DNA of 64,000 nucleotides from Alviniconcha marisindica (GCA_018857735.1 JABMCL010000049.1:124001-188000); one strand, 5' to 3'; shown: positions 1 to 12,797, counted from the stretch's first letter. The notes: generated by a model from the sequence alone, not told the origin. Made by a program: numbers and translations.

Positions 1-25
1 GTTCACACCACAAAGAAATGAGACT

Positions 26-236
26 TTGCAATGGCTGAGGCGGCAGACCGACTTAGTATACACAGCTGCCTCAATTAAGAGTGGCTGTGAGATGTTTTCC
101 TGTACTGTGAGAATTTGTGAACAGAGAAAGAAAACTTTCAAATGGCTGAGGAGACTGACAGGCACTGTTACACACAGCTGTGCGGATTATGAGAGCCGGC
201 TGGATGTTTCCCTTTTATTGTGAGAACTTGTGAACA
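26..236. repeat. two-copy direct repeat, ~111 bp
   Basis: Two diverged copies begin with 'atggctgagg' at 31 and 142 and end with 'gagaa(t/c)ttgtgaacag'. A 65-codon open frame across them shows no recognisable protein. I read this as a short local duplication, not a gene. Confidence 0.6.
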
Positions 237-670
237 GCAACAGAACCTTTTTGTGTGGTGTAGGGATTTTTTCTCTTGCGTCAAGCATGTCTAATGGAAG
301 AAAAAGAAGAAAAGCACAGACAAATTCAGGTGGAGAAATGGATGACTGGTCTTCATTCTGGGCCCAGGTTTGCCAACACAGGCCTGCTGCCCTGCTGGCC
401 GCCCCAGGACACTGATGCCTCAGTAGCGGCCATATACGCTCATTATTTTCTCCTTCTTTTGGGTGGAAGTTATCTTGGTCTTCATTTTACTTCAGCTTTG
501 TGTATATGTGTGTGTAGTCATTTTCCTTCTCCTGTAGAATTTTAGACTCGGAAGAAAAGGCATAATGTCATTGACATCTTTTCCTCCTAGAAACCTGTAA
601 CTGTTCTCTCCTACCTTCTGCCTCTGGACACTACTGTAGATGAAACACTGCTGATGGCATGGATTTCAAT

Positions 671-1190
671 CCTGCCACTTGGTGTTCCCAGAGCCGGTAG
701 TCCTGCCACTTGGTGTTCCCTGGGCTGGTAGTCCTGCCACTTGGTGTTCCCAGAGCCGGTAGTCCTGCCACTTGGTGTTCCCTGAGCCGGTAGTCCTGCC
801 ACTTGGTGTTCCCAGAGCCGGTAGTCCTGCCACTTGGTGTTCCCTGGGCCGGTAGTCCTGCCACTTGGTGTTCCCAGAGCCGGTAGTCCTGCCACTTGGT
901 GTTCCCTGAGCCGGTAGTCCTGCCACTTGGTGTTCCCTGAGCCGGTAGTCCTGCCACTTGGTGTTCCCTGAGCCGGTAGTCCTGCCACTTGGTGTTTCCT
1001 GAGCCGGTAGTCCTGCCACTTGGTGTTCCCTGAGCCGGTAGTCCTGCCACTTGGTGTTCCCTGAGCCGGTAGTCCTGCCACTTGGTGTTCCCTGAGCCGG
1101 TAGTCCTGCCACTTGGTGTTCCCTGAGCCGGTAGTCCTGCCACTTGGTGTTCCCTGAGCCGGTAGTCCTGCCACTTGGTGTTCCCTGAGC
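671..1190. repeat. 31-bp minisatellite, ~17 copies
   Basis: Units start with 'cctgccacttggtgttccc' and repeat every 31 bp, with a gagccggtag/gggctggtag variant site. Because 31 is not divisible by 3 and the minus-strand unit has no stop in any frame, all three minus frames are open and show a 31-residue period. Those frames are a by-product of the repeat. Confidence 0.95.
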
Positions 1191-1264
1191 TGTGCTTTGC
1201 TTGCTGCGTGGAAGTTCTCACCAGGCAAATGAAGTTACCACTAGGCGAACAACCCCTTTTGTTT

Positions 1265-1455
1265 CACAATACTGCTTGATTTCCTAGTGAGAAGGTTAAC
1301 TAGTAGGGAATGAAGTGTATAACACAATACAATACTACTTGATTTCCAAGTAAGGTTAACTAGGAGGGAATGAAGAATATAACACAACACAATACAATAC
1401 TACTTGATTTTCTAGTGAGACGGTTAACTAGTAGGGAATGAAGTGGATAACACAA
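1265..1455. repeat. ~66-bp repeat, 3 copies
   Basis: Three diverged units contain 'acttgattt...gttaacta(g)(t/g)agggaatgaag' followed by 'ataacacaa'. It lies just right of the 31-bp array. Confidence 0.8.
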
Positions 1456-1615
1456 GAGTAGTGAACCTTTCGCAGAAATGGTGTGTGGACTGATGGAAAG
1501 TTGCTTTGTCTATAGCCATAATACCCAGAGAATTGGAGTTGACTTCATCTTCTGACCCTCTGTTGACTTCATTGGGGCATTTCGAGTGACAGGATTTTTT
1601 TTTCTTCGCCTTTTC

Positions 1616-1700
1616 GGTTTGGGTTACAGGACATTTCTCATCTTTTCATTTCACCATTGTGGTTTGGGTTACAGGACATTTCTCATCTTTTTCCCACTGT
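1616..1700. repeat. 45-bp direct duplication
   Basis: 'ggtttgggttacaggacatt' occurs at 1616 and 1661, each time followed by 'tctcatctttt'. Confidence 0.75.
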
Positions 1701-1708
1701 TTCGCCAT

Positions 1709-1769
1709 GAGTCACTAGTTGAATGAGTCACTAGTTGAATGAGTCACTAGTTGAATGAGTCACTAGTTG
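1709..1769. repeat. 16-bp tandem repeat, 4 copies
   Basis: 'gagtcactagttgaat' is repeated from 1709; the fourth copy ends in 'gcag'. Confidence 0.9.
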
Positions 1770-3570
1770 CAGTTATGTGATTGCAGAAGATGAAGATGGT
1801 GTAGGGCAGCTGATTACTTTTGGTTAGGAATAAACGACCAGAACTGGACTAAATCTGGAGAATCCAGAAAGGTAGAGAGCAATCATTTTCTTGGACTTGA
1901 CCCCCCCCCCCCCCCCCCCCCCCCACCCACCCACAAGACGGCAGGCAATGTTGTGAAAGCACAAGCCCCTAGAGTGGGGGATGTGACTGAAACAGTGAAA
2001 GCAGAACAGCACACCTGCAGCTTAAGCTGCTTAAACTGGCCCTCAGTGGCAGACTGGACAATCTGTGGGACCAGTGCTAGTTGCCTTGGCCCCCTTTCAA
2101 AACCGGGCTTTGAGTATTTTCTGGGGGGAACTTGAGCGTTGGGTAATAAAATCAGCGGGGAGGACGTGTGCACAGTGGGGTGCGACCAGCGGCCAGCCAC
2201 TGAAAGTGAGGCTGGCAGGGCGGATGATTTTCATAGCTATGCAACGTGTGCTCTACCAAGACCTCTGCTGGATTTCTGACCCTGTTTCCACTCGGCTCTT
2301 ATACACCCTTGCAAATTGTGATTTAGTGTTATGCACCAAACAGAACTGTACCAGAGGTGTTAGTTACTTCTAAACATTTGGTTGTACTGTATCCAGAATC
2401 CTTATTGTGGTTATGTGAAGGAAGTGGTAGAATCCTGGATTGGGACATGGATTCCCTGGGCCCGTGACCATTTTGATTGCATGCATTTATTACCACAGTT
2501 TTGGGGTGGGTGCATTATTATTATTGCGATTATATGCTGATTTGGGTGAGGTGTGTGGGTAGGTCTTTCTCAAGGCTGTGACTGCCAGGGTCGAAAGACT
2601 TCACCACAGCTGTGAAACCTGACGTTCATCCCAAGTCAGTAACAGTGTTGTGTGTGTATGAAGGTAGCCAATAATTGACTTGATTTGGATTTGAGATGTG
2701 TCCAGTCTTTATTTTGTGTTTTCACAATGGCAGTGCCTCTTTTTGTGAGGTGCTTAACTGGTTCATGCGACACATGACTCATGTTTACACTTGCATTGTA
2801 TGAAGGGGAAGGGTGCGTTCTTAGTGTTTACTTACAGTGTATTGAAATGGTTGTACCGTGTATGTCGCATGTTGTCGATTGATAAAGACAAATGGAAAAA
2901 TCATGCTCTTATCCTATACATATATATATATATATATAAATAAAATGTCTGTTTGTGATGATGGGGCACTCTGCAAGAGGCCGGCATGGTCCTTGTTGTC
3001 TTTCTAGAGCATTGTTTTGTTTCAGCTTCTTCATCTTACTGTTTTAGTCTGAACACTTGTTGGGGGAGAGGGGGGGGGGGCTTGCTTTTAAGAATGAAAA
3101 AAGAGGCTTGGAATGAAAGAGTACAAAGATTAGATATTTTTGACATACACTGATATATATGCAACAGAGCTGTCACAGGTACTGCATGCAGGAATACAAC
3201 CCATAATAAAAATTATAGCAACAACAAAAACAAATTATGCTTGGTGTGGGGGGAGGGGGAGAAGGATAGTTTATGCTGTTTTATTTAACCATGAAATTAT
3301 TCCATCATGCTAATACTGTAATAGTGCAACATAGCAGAACTACACACACAGTTTTGCCCTTGAAAGGGTGGCCTTTTTTTTTTTGTCAAGTGCATTATAA
3401 CTGTTTCCATGGCTGCTTCATATTGAAGGCATTTGTCACAGCTTGTACAACAGTAGATGATATTGTAGAGATGTGGAAAACGTGTGTTTAATTGGCATCT
3501 TTGTTAAACTTTTTAATTACCTCTTCTGAGAAATTTTGGCCCTGTGTCTATAGTGGGATGTGCGTGTGTG
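1770..3570. other. unassigned DNA; possible plus-strand 3' UTR end
   Basis: I find no protein-like frame here. It holds a run of 24 C (1901-1924), a (TA)n stretch (~2921-2938) and an AATAAA at 2939-2944 followed by a GT-rich stretch ('tgtctgtttgtgatg'). That arrangement resembles a plus-strand poly(A) site, but no coding exon to its left supports it. A (CT)n run lies at ~3583-3605. Confidence 0.3.
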
Positions 3571-4160
3571 TGTGTTTGTTCCCCTCTCTCTCTCTCTCTC
3601 TCTCCTGTGCTTCAGACTAATCAGAGTGCTTATTTTGTGGTTGGACTGGCAGGCAAGCCGCTCTCCCTCCTTCACCCAGAGCTAAATGGCCCATACAGGA
3701 ATCTCCTCATTTTATACGCTGACCTCCAGTTACCTATAATTATAGGCTGACCTCAGTGATAACGGTGGGTGATCTCGGGGTGTCATTTTCCCAGAAATAA
3801 AAAAAGTAAGTAGTGATTTTCTCATCAGGCAAGAAAAGAGAAAGTTAAGCTACACTGCTAGTTAAGTCGTGGTTGTTCAGTTCGGGTTCACAAGGTAGAT
3901 AGATCAAGTTCGAGAGTCAGAGGTGGTGATATTTATCATAGAGAGTCCAAGGTGGTGAGTTTATGGTTAAAGGTGAGAATATTCAGAGATTCCAAGACAA
4001 AATACAAGGCGGTAAGTCCAGAGTAGGGTGTCTATGGCAGAGAGTCCAAGGTAGCAAGTCAGCGGCAGAATCCCTGGCGGTGAGCCTGAAGTAGAGAATC
4101 GATGGCAGTTCTCAGTTGATGCAATGCAGCTGAGAGTTTGAGGTAGAGTCCCCTAGTTGG

Positions 4161-4640
4161 TGAGTTAAAGGTAGAGAGCCCAAGGTGGTGAGTTCAAGGT
4201 AGAGAGCCCAAAGTAGAAAGCTGAAGGAGGTGAGTTCAAATTAGAGAGCCAAGATTATGAGTGCAAGGTAGAGAGCCCTAGGTGGAGAACCCAAGGTGGT
4301 GAGTTCAAGGTAGAGAGCCCTAGGTGGAGAACCCAAGGTGGTGAGTTCAAGGTAGAGAGCCCTAGGTGGAGAACCCAAGGTGGTGAGTTCAAGGTAGAGA
4401 GCCCTAGGTGGAGAACCCAAGGTGTGTGAGTTCAAGGTAGAGAGCCCTAGGTGGTAGAGACCCAAGGTGGTGAGTTCAAGGTAGAGAGCCCTAGGTGGTG
4501 AGTTCAAGGTAGAGAGCCCTAGGTGGAGAACCCAAGGTGGTGAGTTCAGGGTAGAGAGCCCTAGGTTGAGAACCCAAGGTGGTGAATTCAAGGCAGAGCG
4601 CCCTAGGTGGAGAAGCCAAGGTGGTGAATTGAAAGCATCC
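4161..4640. repeat. 42-bp minisatellite, ~11 copies
   Basis: Units of 42 bp run 'gagttcaaggtagagagccc' then 'taggtggagaacccaaggtggt' (e.g. 4301, 4343). The left flank (3900-4160) holds decayed copies ('ggtagagagcc', 'gtggtgagttcaag'), so the array grades outwards. 42 is a multiple of 3, so open minus frames persist. Confidence 0.9.
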
Positions 4641-4803
4641 ATGGTAGAGACTTGGAAAGTGACAGGCCCACAAACTAAAGACCAACTCTTCTCCAAAGCT
4701 GTGTGCACCACAGGCACATGCAGATCACAGAAACAGCCTAGAAGAATCTGTCAAAACTGGACATAGATTAGGAATGATTGGCAGCAGGAGCAACTCTGTT
4801 TCA

Positions 4804-5947
4804 TCCTTGGAAGTGGTAGACCCTAACTCATCATTGGAAGTGGTAGATCCTAACTCATGGGAAGTGGTAGACCCTAACTCATCATTGAAAGTGGTAGACC
4901 CTATCTCATCATGGGAAGTGGTAGACCCTAACTCATGGGAAGTGGTAGACCCTAACTCATCATTGGAAGTGGTAGACCCTAACTTGTAATTGGAAGTGGT
5001 AGATCATAACTCATGGGAAGTGGTAGACCCTAACTCATGGGAAGTAGTAGACCCTAACTCATCATTGGAAGTGGTAGAACCTAACTCATCATTGGAAGTG
5101 GTAGACCCTAACTCATGGGAAGTGGTAGATCCTAACTCATCATGGGAAGTGGTAGACCCTAACTTTTAATTGGAAGTGGTAGATCCTAACTCATGGGAAG
5201 TGGTAGACCCTAACTCATCATGGGAAGTGGTAGACCCTAACTCATCATTGAAAGTGGTAGACCCTAACTCATCATGGGAAGTGGTAGACCCTAACTCATC
5301 TTGGGAAGTGGTAGACCCTAACTCATCATTGGAAGTGGTAGATCCTAACTCATCATGGGAAGTGGTAGACTCTAACTCATCATGGGAAGTTGTAGACCCT
5401 AACTCATTGGAAGTGGTAGATCCTAACTCATGGGAAGTGGTAGACCCTAACTCATCATGGGAAGTGGTAGATCCTAACTCATCATGGGAAGTGGTAGACC
5501 CTAACTCATGGGGAGTTGTAGACCCTAACTCATCATGGGAAGTGGTAGATCCTAACTCATCATGGGAAGTGGTAGACCCTAACTCAACATGGGAAGTTGT
5601 AGACCCTAACTCATCATTGGAAGTGGTAGATCCTAACTCATGGGAAGTGGTAGACCCTAACTCATGGGGAGTTGTAGACCCTAACTCATCATGGGAAGTG
5701 GTAGATCCTAACTCATCATGGGAAGTGGTAGACCCTAACTCATCATGGGAAGTGGTAGACCCCAACTCATCTTGGGAAGTGGTAGACCCTAACTCATCAT
5801 GGGAAGTGGTAAACCCTAACTCATCTTGGGAAGTGGTAGACCCTAACTCATCATTGAAAGTGGTAGACCCTAACTCATCTTGGGAAGTTGGAGACCCTAA
5901 CTCATCTTGGAAAGTGGTAGACCCTAATTCATCATGTGAAGTGGTGC
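4804..5947. repeat. 27/24-bp codon-aligned minisatellite, ~43 units
   Basis: The core is 'gaagtggtagaccctaac', preceded by tcatcatgg/tcatcattg (27 bp) or tcatgg (24 bp). Both lengths are multiples of 3. The plus frame from 4774 reads an 8-9 residue repeat (E-V-V-D-P-N-S-S-W/L) to 6018. Only two stops interrupt it (4987-4989, 5167-5169), and both fall where 'tca' became 'ttgtaa' or 'ttttaa'. The minus strand is also open (G-S-T-T-S-H-D-E-L repeat). Variants (gac/gat, tgg/ttg, gaa/aaa) do not settle whether it is coding. No splice signals or known domain flank it, so I treat it as a minisatellite. Confidence 0.9.
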
Positions 5948-6072
5948 CAGTGGGTGGGGCAGAGGCAGGAGAAAAGGTGCTAGGGATACTGGCTGTGTAC
6001 TTTTGCTGGTCCTGGTGAATGGAGTGTGTGGCTACTTTTGCTGCTGACTGAAGGGAAAACAGGTTTGTACAG

Positions 6073-6254
6073 GGTTACCTGACCCACTTTGGGTGTGGAA
6101 GTCAGCCATTATTAAAATGTTACCTGACCCACTTTGGGTGTGGAAGTCAGCCATTATTAAAATGTTACCTGACCCACTTTGGGTGTGGAAGTCAGCCATT
6201 ATTAAACTGTTACATGACCCACTTTGGGTGTGGAAGTCAGCCATTATTAAACTG
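6073..6254. repeat. 45-bp repeat, 4 copies
   Basis: Units 'ttacctgacccactttgggt'... start near 6073, 6118, 6163 and 6208. Confidence 0.9.
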
Positions 6255-6349
6255 TTCCTCAGCAGTACAGTTGTCCAAATGTGATATTGCTCTCTGTGCT
6301 GACTGTACTTACTGTGTTGGAGCAGCTTGAGCTGTGGTGCTCATGCTGT

Positions 6350-7040
6350 CTGGGTGAATTTCTCAGCCATGTCCAGCCATTGTGGTCATTCTCTTTGTGC
6401 TGTCTGGGTGAATTCCTCAGCCATTGTGGTCATTCTCTTTGTGCTGTCTGGGTGAATTCCTCAGCCATGTCCAGCCATTGCGGTCATTCTCTTTGTGCTG
6501 TCTGGGTGAATTCCTCAGCCATTGTGGTCATTCTCTTTGTGCTGTCTGGGTGAATTTCTCAGCCATGTCCAGCCATTGTGGTCATTCTCTTTGTGCTGTC
6601 TGGGTGAATTCCTCAGCCATGTCCAGCCATTGCAGTCATTCTCTTTGTGCTGTCTGGGTGAATTCCTCAGCCATTGTGGTCATTCTCTTTGTGCTGTCTG
6701 GGTGAATTTCTCAGCCATGTTCAGCCATTGCAGTCATTCTCTTTGTGCTGCCTGGGTGAATTCCTCAGCCATTGTGGTCATTCTCTTTGTGCTGTCTGGG
6801 TGAATTTCTCAGCCATGTTCAGCCATTGTGTCATTCTCTTTGTGCTGTCTGGGTGAATTCCTCAGCCATTGTGGTCATTCTCTTTGTGCTGCCTGGGTGA
6901 ATTCCTCAGCCATTGTGGTCATTCTCTTTGTGCTGCCTGGGTGAATTCCTCAGCCATTGTGGTCATTCTCTTTGTGCTGCCTGGGTGAATTCCTCAGCCA
7001 TTGTGGTCATTCTCTTTGTGCTGTCTGGGTGAATTCCGCC
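6350..7040. repeat. 44/54-bp minisatellite, ~14 units
   Basis: The 44-bp unit carries 'tgtgctgtctgggtgaattc' and 'ctcagccattgtggtcattc'. A longer 54-bp form adds 'ccatgtccag'. The two forms alternate irregularly on the left half and only 44-bp units remain on the right, which looks like recent expansion of one form. Confidence 0.9.
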
Positions 7041-7044
7041 ATGT

Positions 7045-8220
7045 TAGGTCTTGTTGACCTGTGTCAGTGGTGGGTTACCATGATTATGGTGTATACATGT
7101 ACATTGCAACAGCAGTCTAAATTGTTTATATCTGCTTTCTCTTTGGCCCTTGTTTTGTTGTTGTTGTTTTTTGGATGGACGTTAGTTGTCACAAAATATG
7201 CCCTTTGTGAAAATCCCATCGAGCAAGAAGAAAATACTGGTAAAAGGACAAATGTTGGAAGAAAAAACATCTACAAAACTTTGTGTAGCATACCAAATAG
7301 TCTTTATTTTCTTTTTTCTTTTTTTCTTATCTGTATTATATCCATATGGTGAGGACTGATATTTTGACTGCTGCTTGTAATTTCTCTTCTACTTCAGCAA
7401 CTAAACTTCTGATTTTACAGTGTCTGTGTACTTATTGATGCTTGGCTTTTGTTTCAGAAAATCAAATGTGCATCTTTTGCATTTCCAAGTTCATTCATGC
7501 GTTCATAACAGTGAAACTTTGTTTTTTTCTTCTTTCTTCTATGACTAGTGTGGCTGACCATGTTGGTCTGTATGGAGTTTAAAGAAAACTGACACTGATA
7601 TTTAGGGTGCAGGGACAGGAGTGAGGGGCAAGATGTTGGTGTGGCACACGTCACTTCCCCAGCAAGGTGGTTGTAGTCTGTGACCTGGGTCTTCTTCCTT
7701 TTCTCTTGGAAAGTGTAGAGTTTTGGACAAGGCCCACCCAAGTGGAGGTTTTTGATGGGAACATAAGCAGGTTGAGATTGCAAATGGATGGTATTTACTG
7801 TCAACAAAAAGAGATGGTGGTGGCACTTTGAAAAATTATTTATTGCTGTGACAACCACCGAAATGATACCAGCATTGTCACAAAATGAAATTCAGAGAGA
7901 GCATTCCTTCCCTGAACAATCCCAGAGTGCATCAGTCCTGAAGAGTGCTGCTGCTGCACCCATCCGGGACTCCTTCCACTTCCAGTCCGGACTGCAACAC
8001 GTCCTCTCACCCCCAACTCTGCCTCGCGGACCCCTCCTTCACCTCCCCCCTCCATCCACCCCAATGTCAGATATACAGCATAACCTTCTAGTCTAGGAAG
8101 CTGGCTCCTAGAAGAAGAAGAATTATCATAGAGGCGGTCTGAATCTAGCAGGGAAGGCAGTTCTCACATTCTTAATAGGTGTCATGTGGAATAATGCTAG
8201 TACTGTAGCAGCTGTCTGCC
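7045..8220. other. unassigned single-copy DNA
   Basis: Several 60-134 codon frames occur, the longest minus 7858-7454, but none shows a domain, splice context or repeated family. I see nothing supportable. Confidence 0.4.
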
Positions 8221-8225
8221 GAGAG

Positions 8226-8377
8226 AATAGAACAGATCTAGGGAAATGTACTCACCTGTAGGACGAAACGCAAGTGCTTTCAACAGAAATTGGCTTCATT
8301 AGGTGAAAGCACTTATGTTTCATTGTTACTTGTGTTTCATCATATAGGCGAGTACATTTCCCTAGATCTGTTCTATT
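8226..8377. mobile_element. fold-back (inverted-repeat) element, ~150 bp
   Basis: The 28 nt at 8226-8253 (starting aatagaacagatctaggg) are an exact reverse complement of 8350-8377. The inner part is also partly paired: 'caagtgctttca' at ~8271 faces 'tgaaagcactt' at ~8301. The RNA or single strand would form a long hairpin. It fits a small fold-back or MITE-like insertion. No target-site duplication is evident at the arm ends. Confidence 0.7.
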
Positions 8378-8643
8378 TTGTCAACCTCACCAGCAGTTGT
8401 TCATTCATTCCTTGGATGCCAAGAGAATGTTTTTTTCTTGTCAGGTCATGCCAGGCATTTTGTGGCTGGAAAGTAACCTATACCGGTGACACAATTCTTG
8501 TTAATAGAAATGACCTACTACCTGCAGGTGGCTGAATTCTAGTGCACAGAGTATGTTGTATCATGGTCACTTCTCCATGCTGCTTTTGTACCACCCAGAT
8601 GTCGACGATGGTCCCACTAAGAGTCTAACTGTAGCCACATGAT

Positions 8644-8773
8644 GACAGTCTCTTTAACCCAGTAATTGGCAGCTTCAGCTAACAGGTGACAGTCTCTTTA
8701 ACCCAGGCATTGGCAGCTTCGGCTAACAGGTGACAGTCTCTTTAACCCAGGCATTGGCAGCTTGGCTAACAGC
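8644..8773. repeat. 44-bp repeat, 3 copies
   Basis: 'gacagtctctttaacccag' begins at 8644, 8688 and 8732. Confidence 0.9.
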
Positions 8774-8779
8774 CAGAAA

Positions 8780-11360
8780 TAGAAATTTGTAGTGTAAAAG
8801 CCAAAAGCCTGCATTATCATGTAGCAAAGGGACTTTAGGAATTGTGAACTATTTCATGCCATCACACTTCCATGTAGCCACGTCCTCCTGTCTGGCACTG
8901 CCAGTATTGGTTTCATTACAGTTCCACAAATTGCTGAATTTAGTCTGCCAGTGTTGTGTTTTCAGTGCGTAGTTTTTTCTATGATACTTCCCCCCCAGCA
9001 AAGGATTTGGATATTTCTAGTTGTAAAGATGGGAATTATGTCTGCATCATCTGGTGTCAGTCAGATGGTTTGATTTCTCAAATGTTCAATTCCATGTTAC
9101 AGCCATGATTGCATGTCAGTGGCAGGTGTTACAATTTTATTCATTTAGTGTTGGTTTTGTTTGCTCATCTTTGTGTGTGTCGTGTTGTCTGTGTGAAGCA
9201 GCCAGGGACACAGTGTTTGTACAGAAGTACATATTGAAGTTATGTAAATAGCAATCCGCATACAAACAGACCATGCTGAATTGTGTGTGTGTGTGCATCA
9301 AGCATCCCCCCCCCCCCCCCACAGCCCGTCTCTCTGGTCATGGGTTTTCTGTGTACATAATAATGTGTCCTTCCTTTGTGCCACTTGCTTCCTCTGTAAC
9401 CATATTGCTTCAATACCACCCAGTGAATGGGATGACCTTCCAAACATCCATTCTTCACTTCAAGTGAGAATCAGTCTGTTTTATATGCATCCATGGTGGA
9501 CTGTGTGGATTGTGTGTGTGCATGTGTGCAGAATCACCTGACAAAGTGGGATTTATTTCATTTTAAATCCCCCCCCCCCCCTTAATTAATTTTTTTAATC
9601 TTTTAACACGCTGACATTACTGTTTAGAGCCATTATCTGTTTTGCTGTCAGCTAATTTTGTTTGTGTCCTGATACTGGACATTGTGTCCTCCGTGAGTAG
9701 TTAGTACAGAGGAGTTACCGACAGGTTTTTTCTTCATAAAAATGCTTTCTTTACAGTTTTATATTTATTTGACAAAAACAAACAAAAAAACAAAAAAAGA
9801 GGGTTATTTGAGGAAAAGGGCACCCAATTTTATATTTTATATATTTCAGTATAATAAAAAGGTGAGGGATTTCTTGTTCTTTCCTTTATCATCTTGTTCT
9901 GTGGCCAACCTCTCTGTGCTCAGTATGTGGTTTGGAGATGACACTTTTAACATTTTACCATTGTTTATAACTTCACAAGACATTTTTAGCATCAAAATTG
10001 TAAATGATTTTTAACAATTCTCCAAAGCTTTTCCAATCATTGTCACAATCACAAATTTGTCCAATGGCTGCAGACTAATATAATTTTTCAAATGGTTCAT
10101 CAATGCCTTAGACTATCTCATTTAGAAACTTGGGGTTTCAAGAAAAGGAGAAATACAATAGTGACTTGTTTATAAAAAGATTTACGCTATTTTTCAATGC
10201 TGCCACAGATAAAGGGTTGTGGCTTCGGAACATTTTCTCTTTAAGTATACGCCAGAATGAGACAGGATTCCTAATATCTTTGAAAGTTACGGGGAAAATG
10301 AGCTGCCATTTTCAAGGCTTTGAAATAAGTTGAAAGTCTGTGAAAAATGAATGATTCCACTGGTATACAATATTACCTTGAAATGGCAGGACTTTGGCAT
10401 CAGACTGTGAAGTGAAGGGTGTACATGTTATCACGTATAGTGAGTAATCTGTGGAATTGGGAACAAAATGGTCTTAAGCATTTGTGAATTTGGAATGAAA
10501 ATTTGGTAGGAGCCTTGTGAGACTAATCTTAAGGCAACTCGTGTACAGGTCTTGAACCATTTGCACTGAGATAATATCATTATTGTCTGAAATCAAGAAG
10601 AGTGTTTTTCCTTCCAGAACCCAACATCAGTACAACTGAAATGGTTTTAAATTATGACAGTTAGCATGAAATAATCTTCCAAAATTATAATCATGTAAAA
10701 GTGTGCCCCAGTCCTTTTCTTTATTCAGGTGTGAAACATTTGTGACGTGAAAACTTGCTTATGGAACCAGGCTGGTTTTATGTTTAGAGAGAGAGAGAAA
10801 AAAAAAGGGAAGAAAAAGGTGCATGCATCTTTTTTTCTTTAAAAGCATATGCAAGGGTGAAAATTTGCCAGATTTCCCAATTTTGAAATCAGAGAGAGAA
10901 AATGCCTCACTGTGACTGCTAGTTGATGGCACCACTTCAAATGGTATTACTTTGACATAATTTGCATCTTGCTGTGTTGGGCATCAGCCTTCTAAAGTTC
11001 TTTGGAAGCGGCCAGCAAATAGCTGTGAATCAGCGTCATAAATAATCCAATTCTGCCTGCACTCTTCATGGGTTGCTGCCCCTTGGACCCCTCCTTCATA
11101 TTTTGCTGATGTGGTTCTTTACTGCTCCATTTTCACCATTGCATATGTTTTTCCACTCTTTCTGGGATTAGGTTGGTCCTTCATGTGTAGCCTTAATTAA
11201 CTATCATGTTCTCTTGAAAGACTTGAAGCGTATTTGATTTATTTGTATTTCATATTCAAAATGTAGTTAAAATCTATAGAAAAATCAAGATATTAAAAAA
11301 AATGTAAATATTTGCTTTTGTGTTTCCCTTCTCTCTTTGCATTACAGTGAATCCTACCAA
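8780..11360. other. unassigned AT-rich DNA
   Basis: No repeat array or protein-like frame of note. It contains C-runs (9306-9320, ~9570-9580) and A/T-rich low-complexity stretches. It could be intergenic or untranslated sequence; nothing decides. Confidence 0.4.
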
Positions 11361-11364
11361 GAAG

Positions 11365-11420
11365 TGAATAATAATAAATGCATTTCTAATGCGCCAAATC
11401 CCTCTATGCTACATATACAA
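11365..11420 (-). mobile_element. possible LINE 3'-tail relic
   Basis: 'gaataataataaatgcattt' followed by 'ctaatgcgcc' resembles, on the minus strand, the AT-triplet tail next to a 'gcgc' motif that ends the LINE copies at 13600 and 42270. It is too short to be certain. Confidence 0.25.
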
Positions 11421-11725
11421 GACTCAACACTATCCATGAATCATTACAATCAAATGCACAAAAAACAAGCACACACACACAAAAAACGCACACTGAACAA
11501 ATGACAAAAATCGGCATATAGGACAAGACCACTTCCATGAAACGAATCGATGCAAAATTTTGATGTGTGACTTTATTGAGACCTGGCAGGCATGGCACAA
11601 TGTACGCAGTGAGTGAGATGTGAACAAAAACAGCATACAGCATAAAAGGTGTTCACCGCTTCACTACCAACAGACATCCGGTCACAGTGCTGACAGATGC
11701 AGGAATATCAACAGTACCTGTTTGG

Positions 11726-12080
11726 AGTGCAAGACACAGCTAGCTGTAGAGCTGGATGGGGTGTTGGACAGTATGTAGCTGGAGTGCAAGACACAGCTAG
11801 CTGTAGAGCTGGATGGGGTGTCAGTATGAAGCTGAAGTGTGAGACACAGCTGCAGAGCTGGATGGGGTGTTGGACTATGTAGCTGGAGTGCCAGACACAG
11901 CTAGCTGTAGAGCTGGATGGGGTGTCAGTATGAAGCTGAAGTGTGAGACACAGCTGTAGAGCTGGATGGGGTGTCCGTATGTAGCTGAAGTGTGACAGCT
12001 AGCTGCAGAGCTGGATGGAGTGTCCGTATGTAGCTGGAGTGTGAGACACAGCTAAATGTAAAGCTGGTCAGGATGTCAGA
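11726..12080. repeat. ~57-bp minisatellite, ~6 copies
   Basis: Units combine 'gacacagctagctgtagag' with 'ctggatggggtgt' and 'gtatgtagctg(g/a)agtg'. Length varies because of small deletions, so this is an older array. Confidence 0.85.
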
Positions 12081-12089
12081 CTGTGTGTA

Positions 12090-12797
12090 ACAGCCACCGG
12101 CATGTGCCCGGTCTGCCATCTTGTGATAAAATTCGGTGAAGCTTTGCCATCAAAGAGCAACATGAAAATGAGTTCCATGTTTGTATGTATGATACTACAC
12201 AAAACAAAAATCAGATGCAAATCACAGATTACCAGCAAACAACATCAACAAAACTAAATATTGGTTTACAAGCCCCTCATAAAATTCACACATCTAAAAT
12301 GGTCTATACGTTCTTTTAAGGATAAACAACACTAAAGGCTTGGTTGACTCACATTCAAAGTAAAACAATTCAACTATTTTCCGGTGTAATTCAAGATCAC
12401 AGAAACTGGCATAAATGTATAACACCTGATAAAGGTCATGATCATGAAGACTTCACTGAGGCAGTAACCAACAAGGGGCTATGTCCCAAAACCTGCACAT
12501 CAACTTGTCTGAGCATGTTACAGACCATCACAAGCTAAGATAATTTTACGTTTTGCATTTCCACAGCAATAATTTGTTAAAGGGAATGAAATTGCCAATA
12601 GGTATAACTTGATCAAACAAAGTTCTCATGCAAATGCTGAAAGACCTTTCCAAAATAATATTGGAGAAACGAAGGCCATGGGCGAGTTCTTCCCTAAAGT
12701 GCCTGCATTAACAGTGGGACAACCACTGACAATTACATAGATTCACAGTGCAATGTACTTGGAGTTAGGTTTTAATGCATGATGGAATGCAGACATT
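12090..12797. other. unassigned DNA
   Basis: A 64-codon plus frame (12344-12538) has no recognisable domain. I see no splice context and no repeat structure. Confidence 0.35.

Noticed and set aside
7454..7858. 134-codon minus-strand gene
   Set aside because: No domain or splice support and no homologue that I recognise; length alone is not evidence in this sequence.
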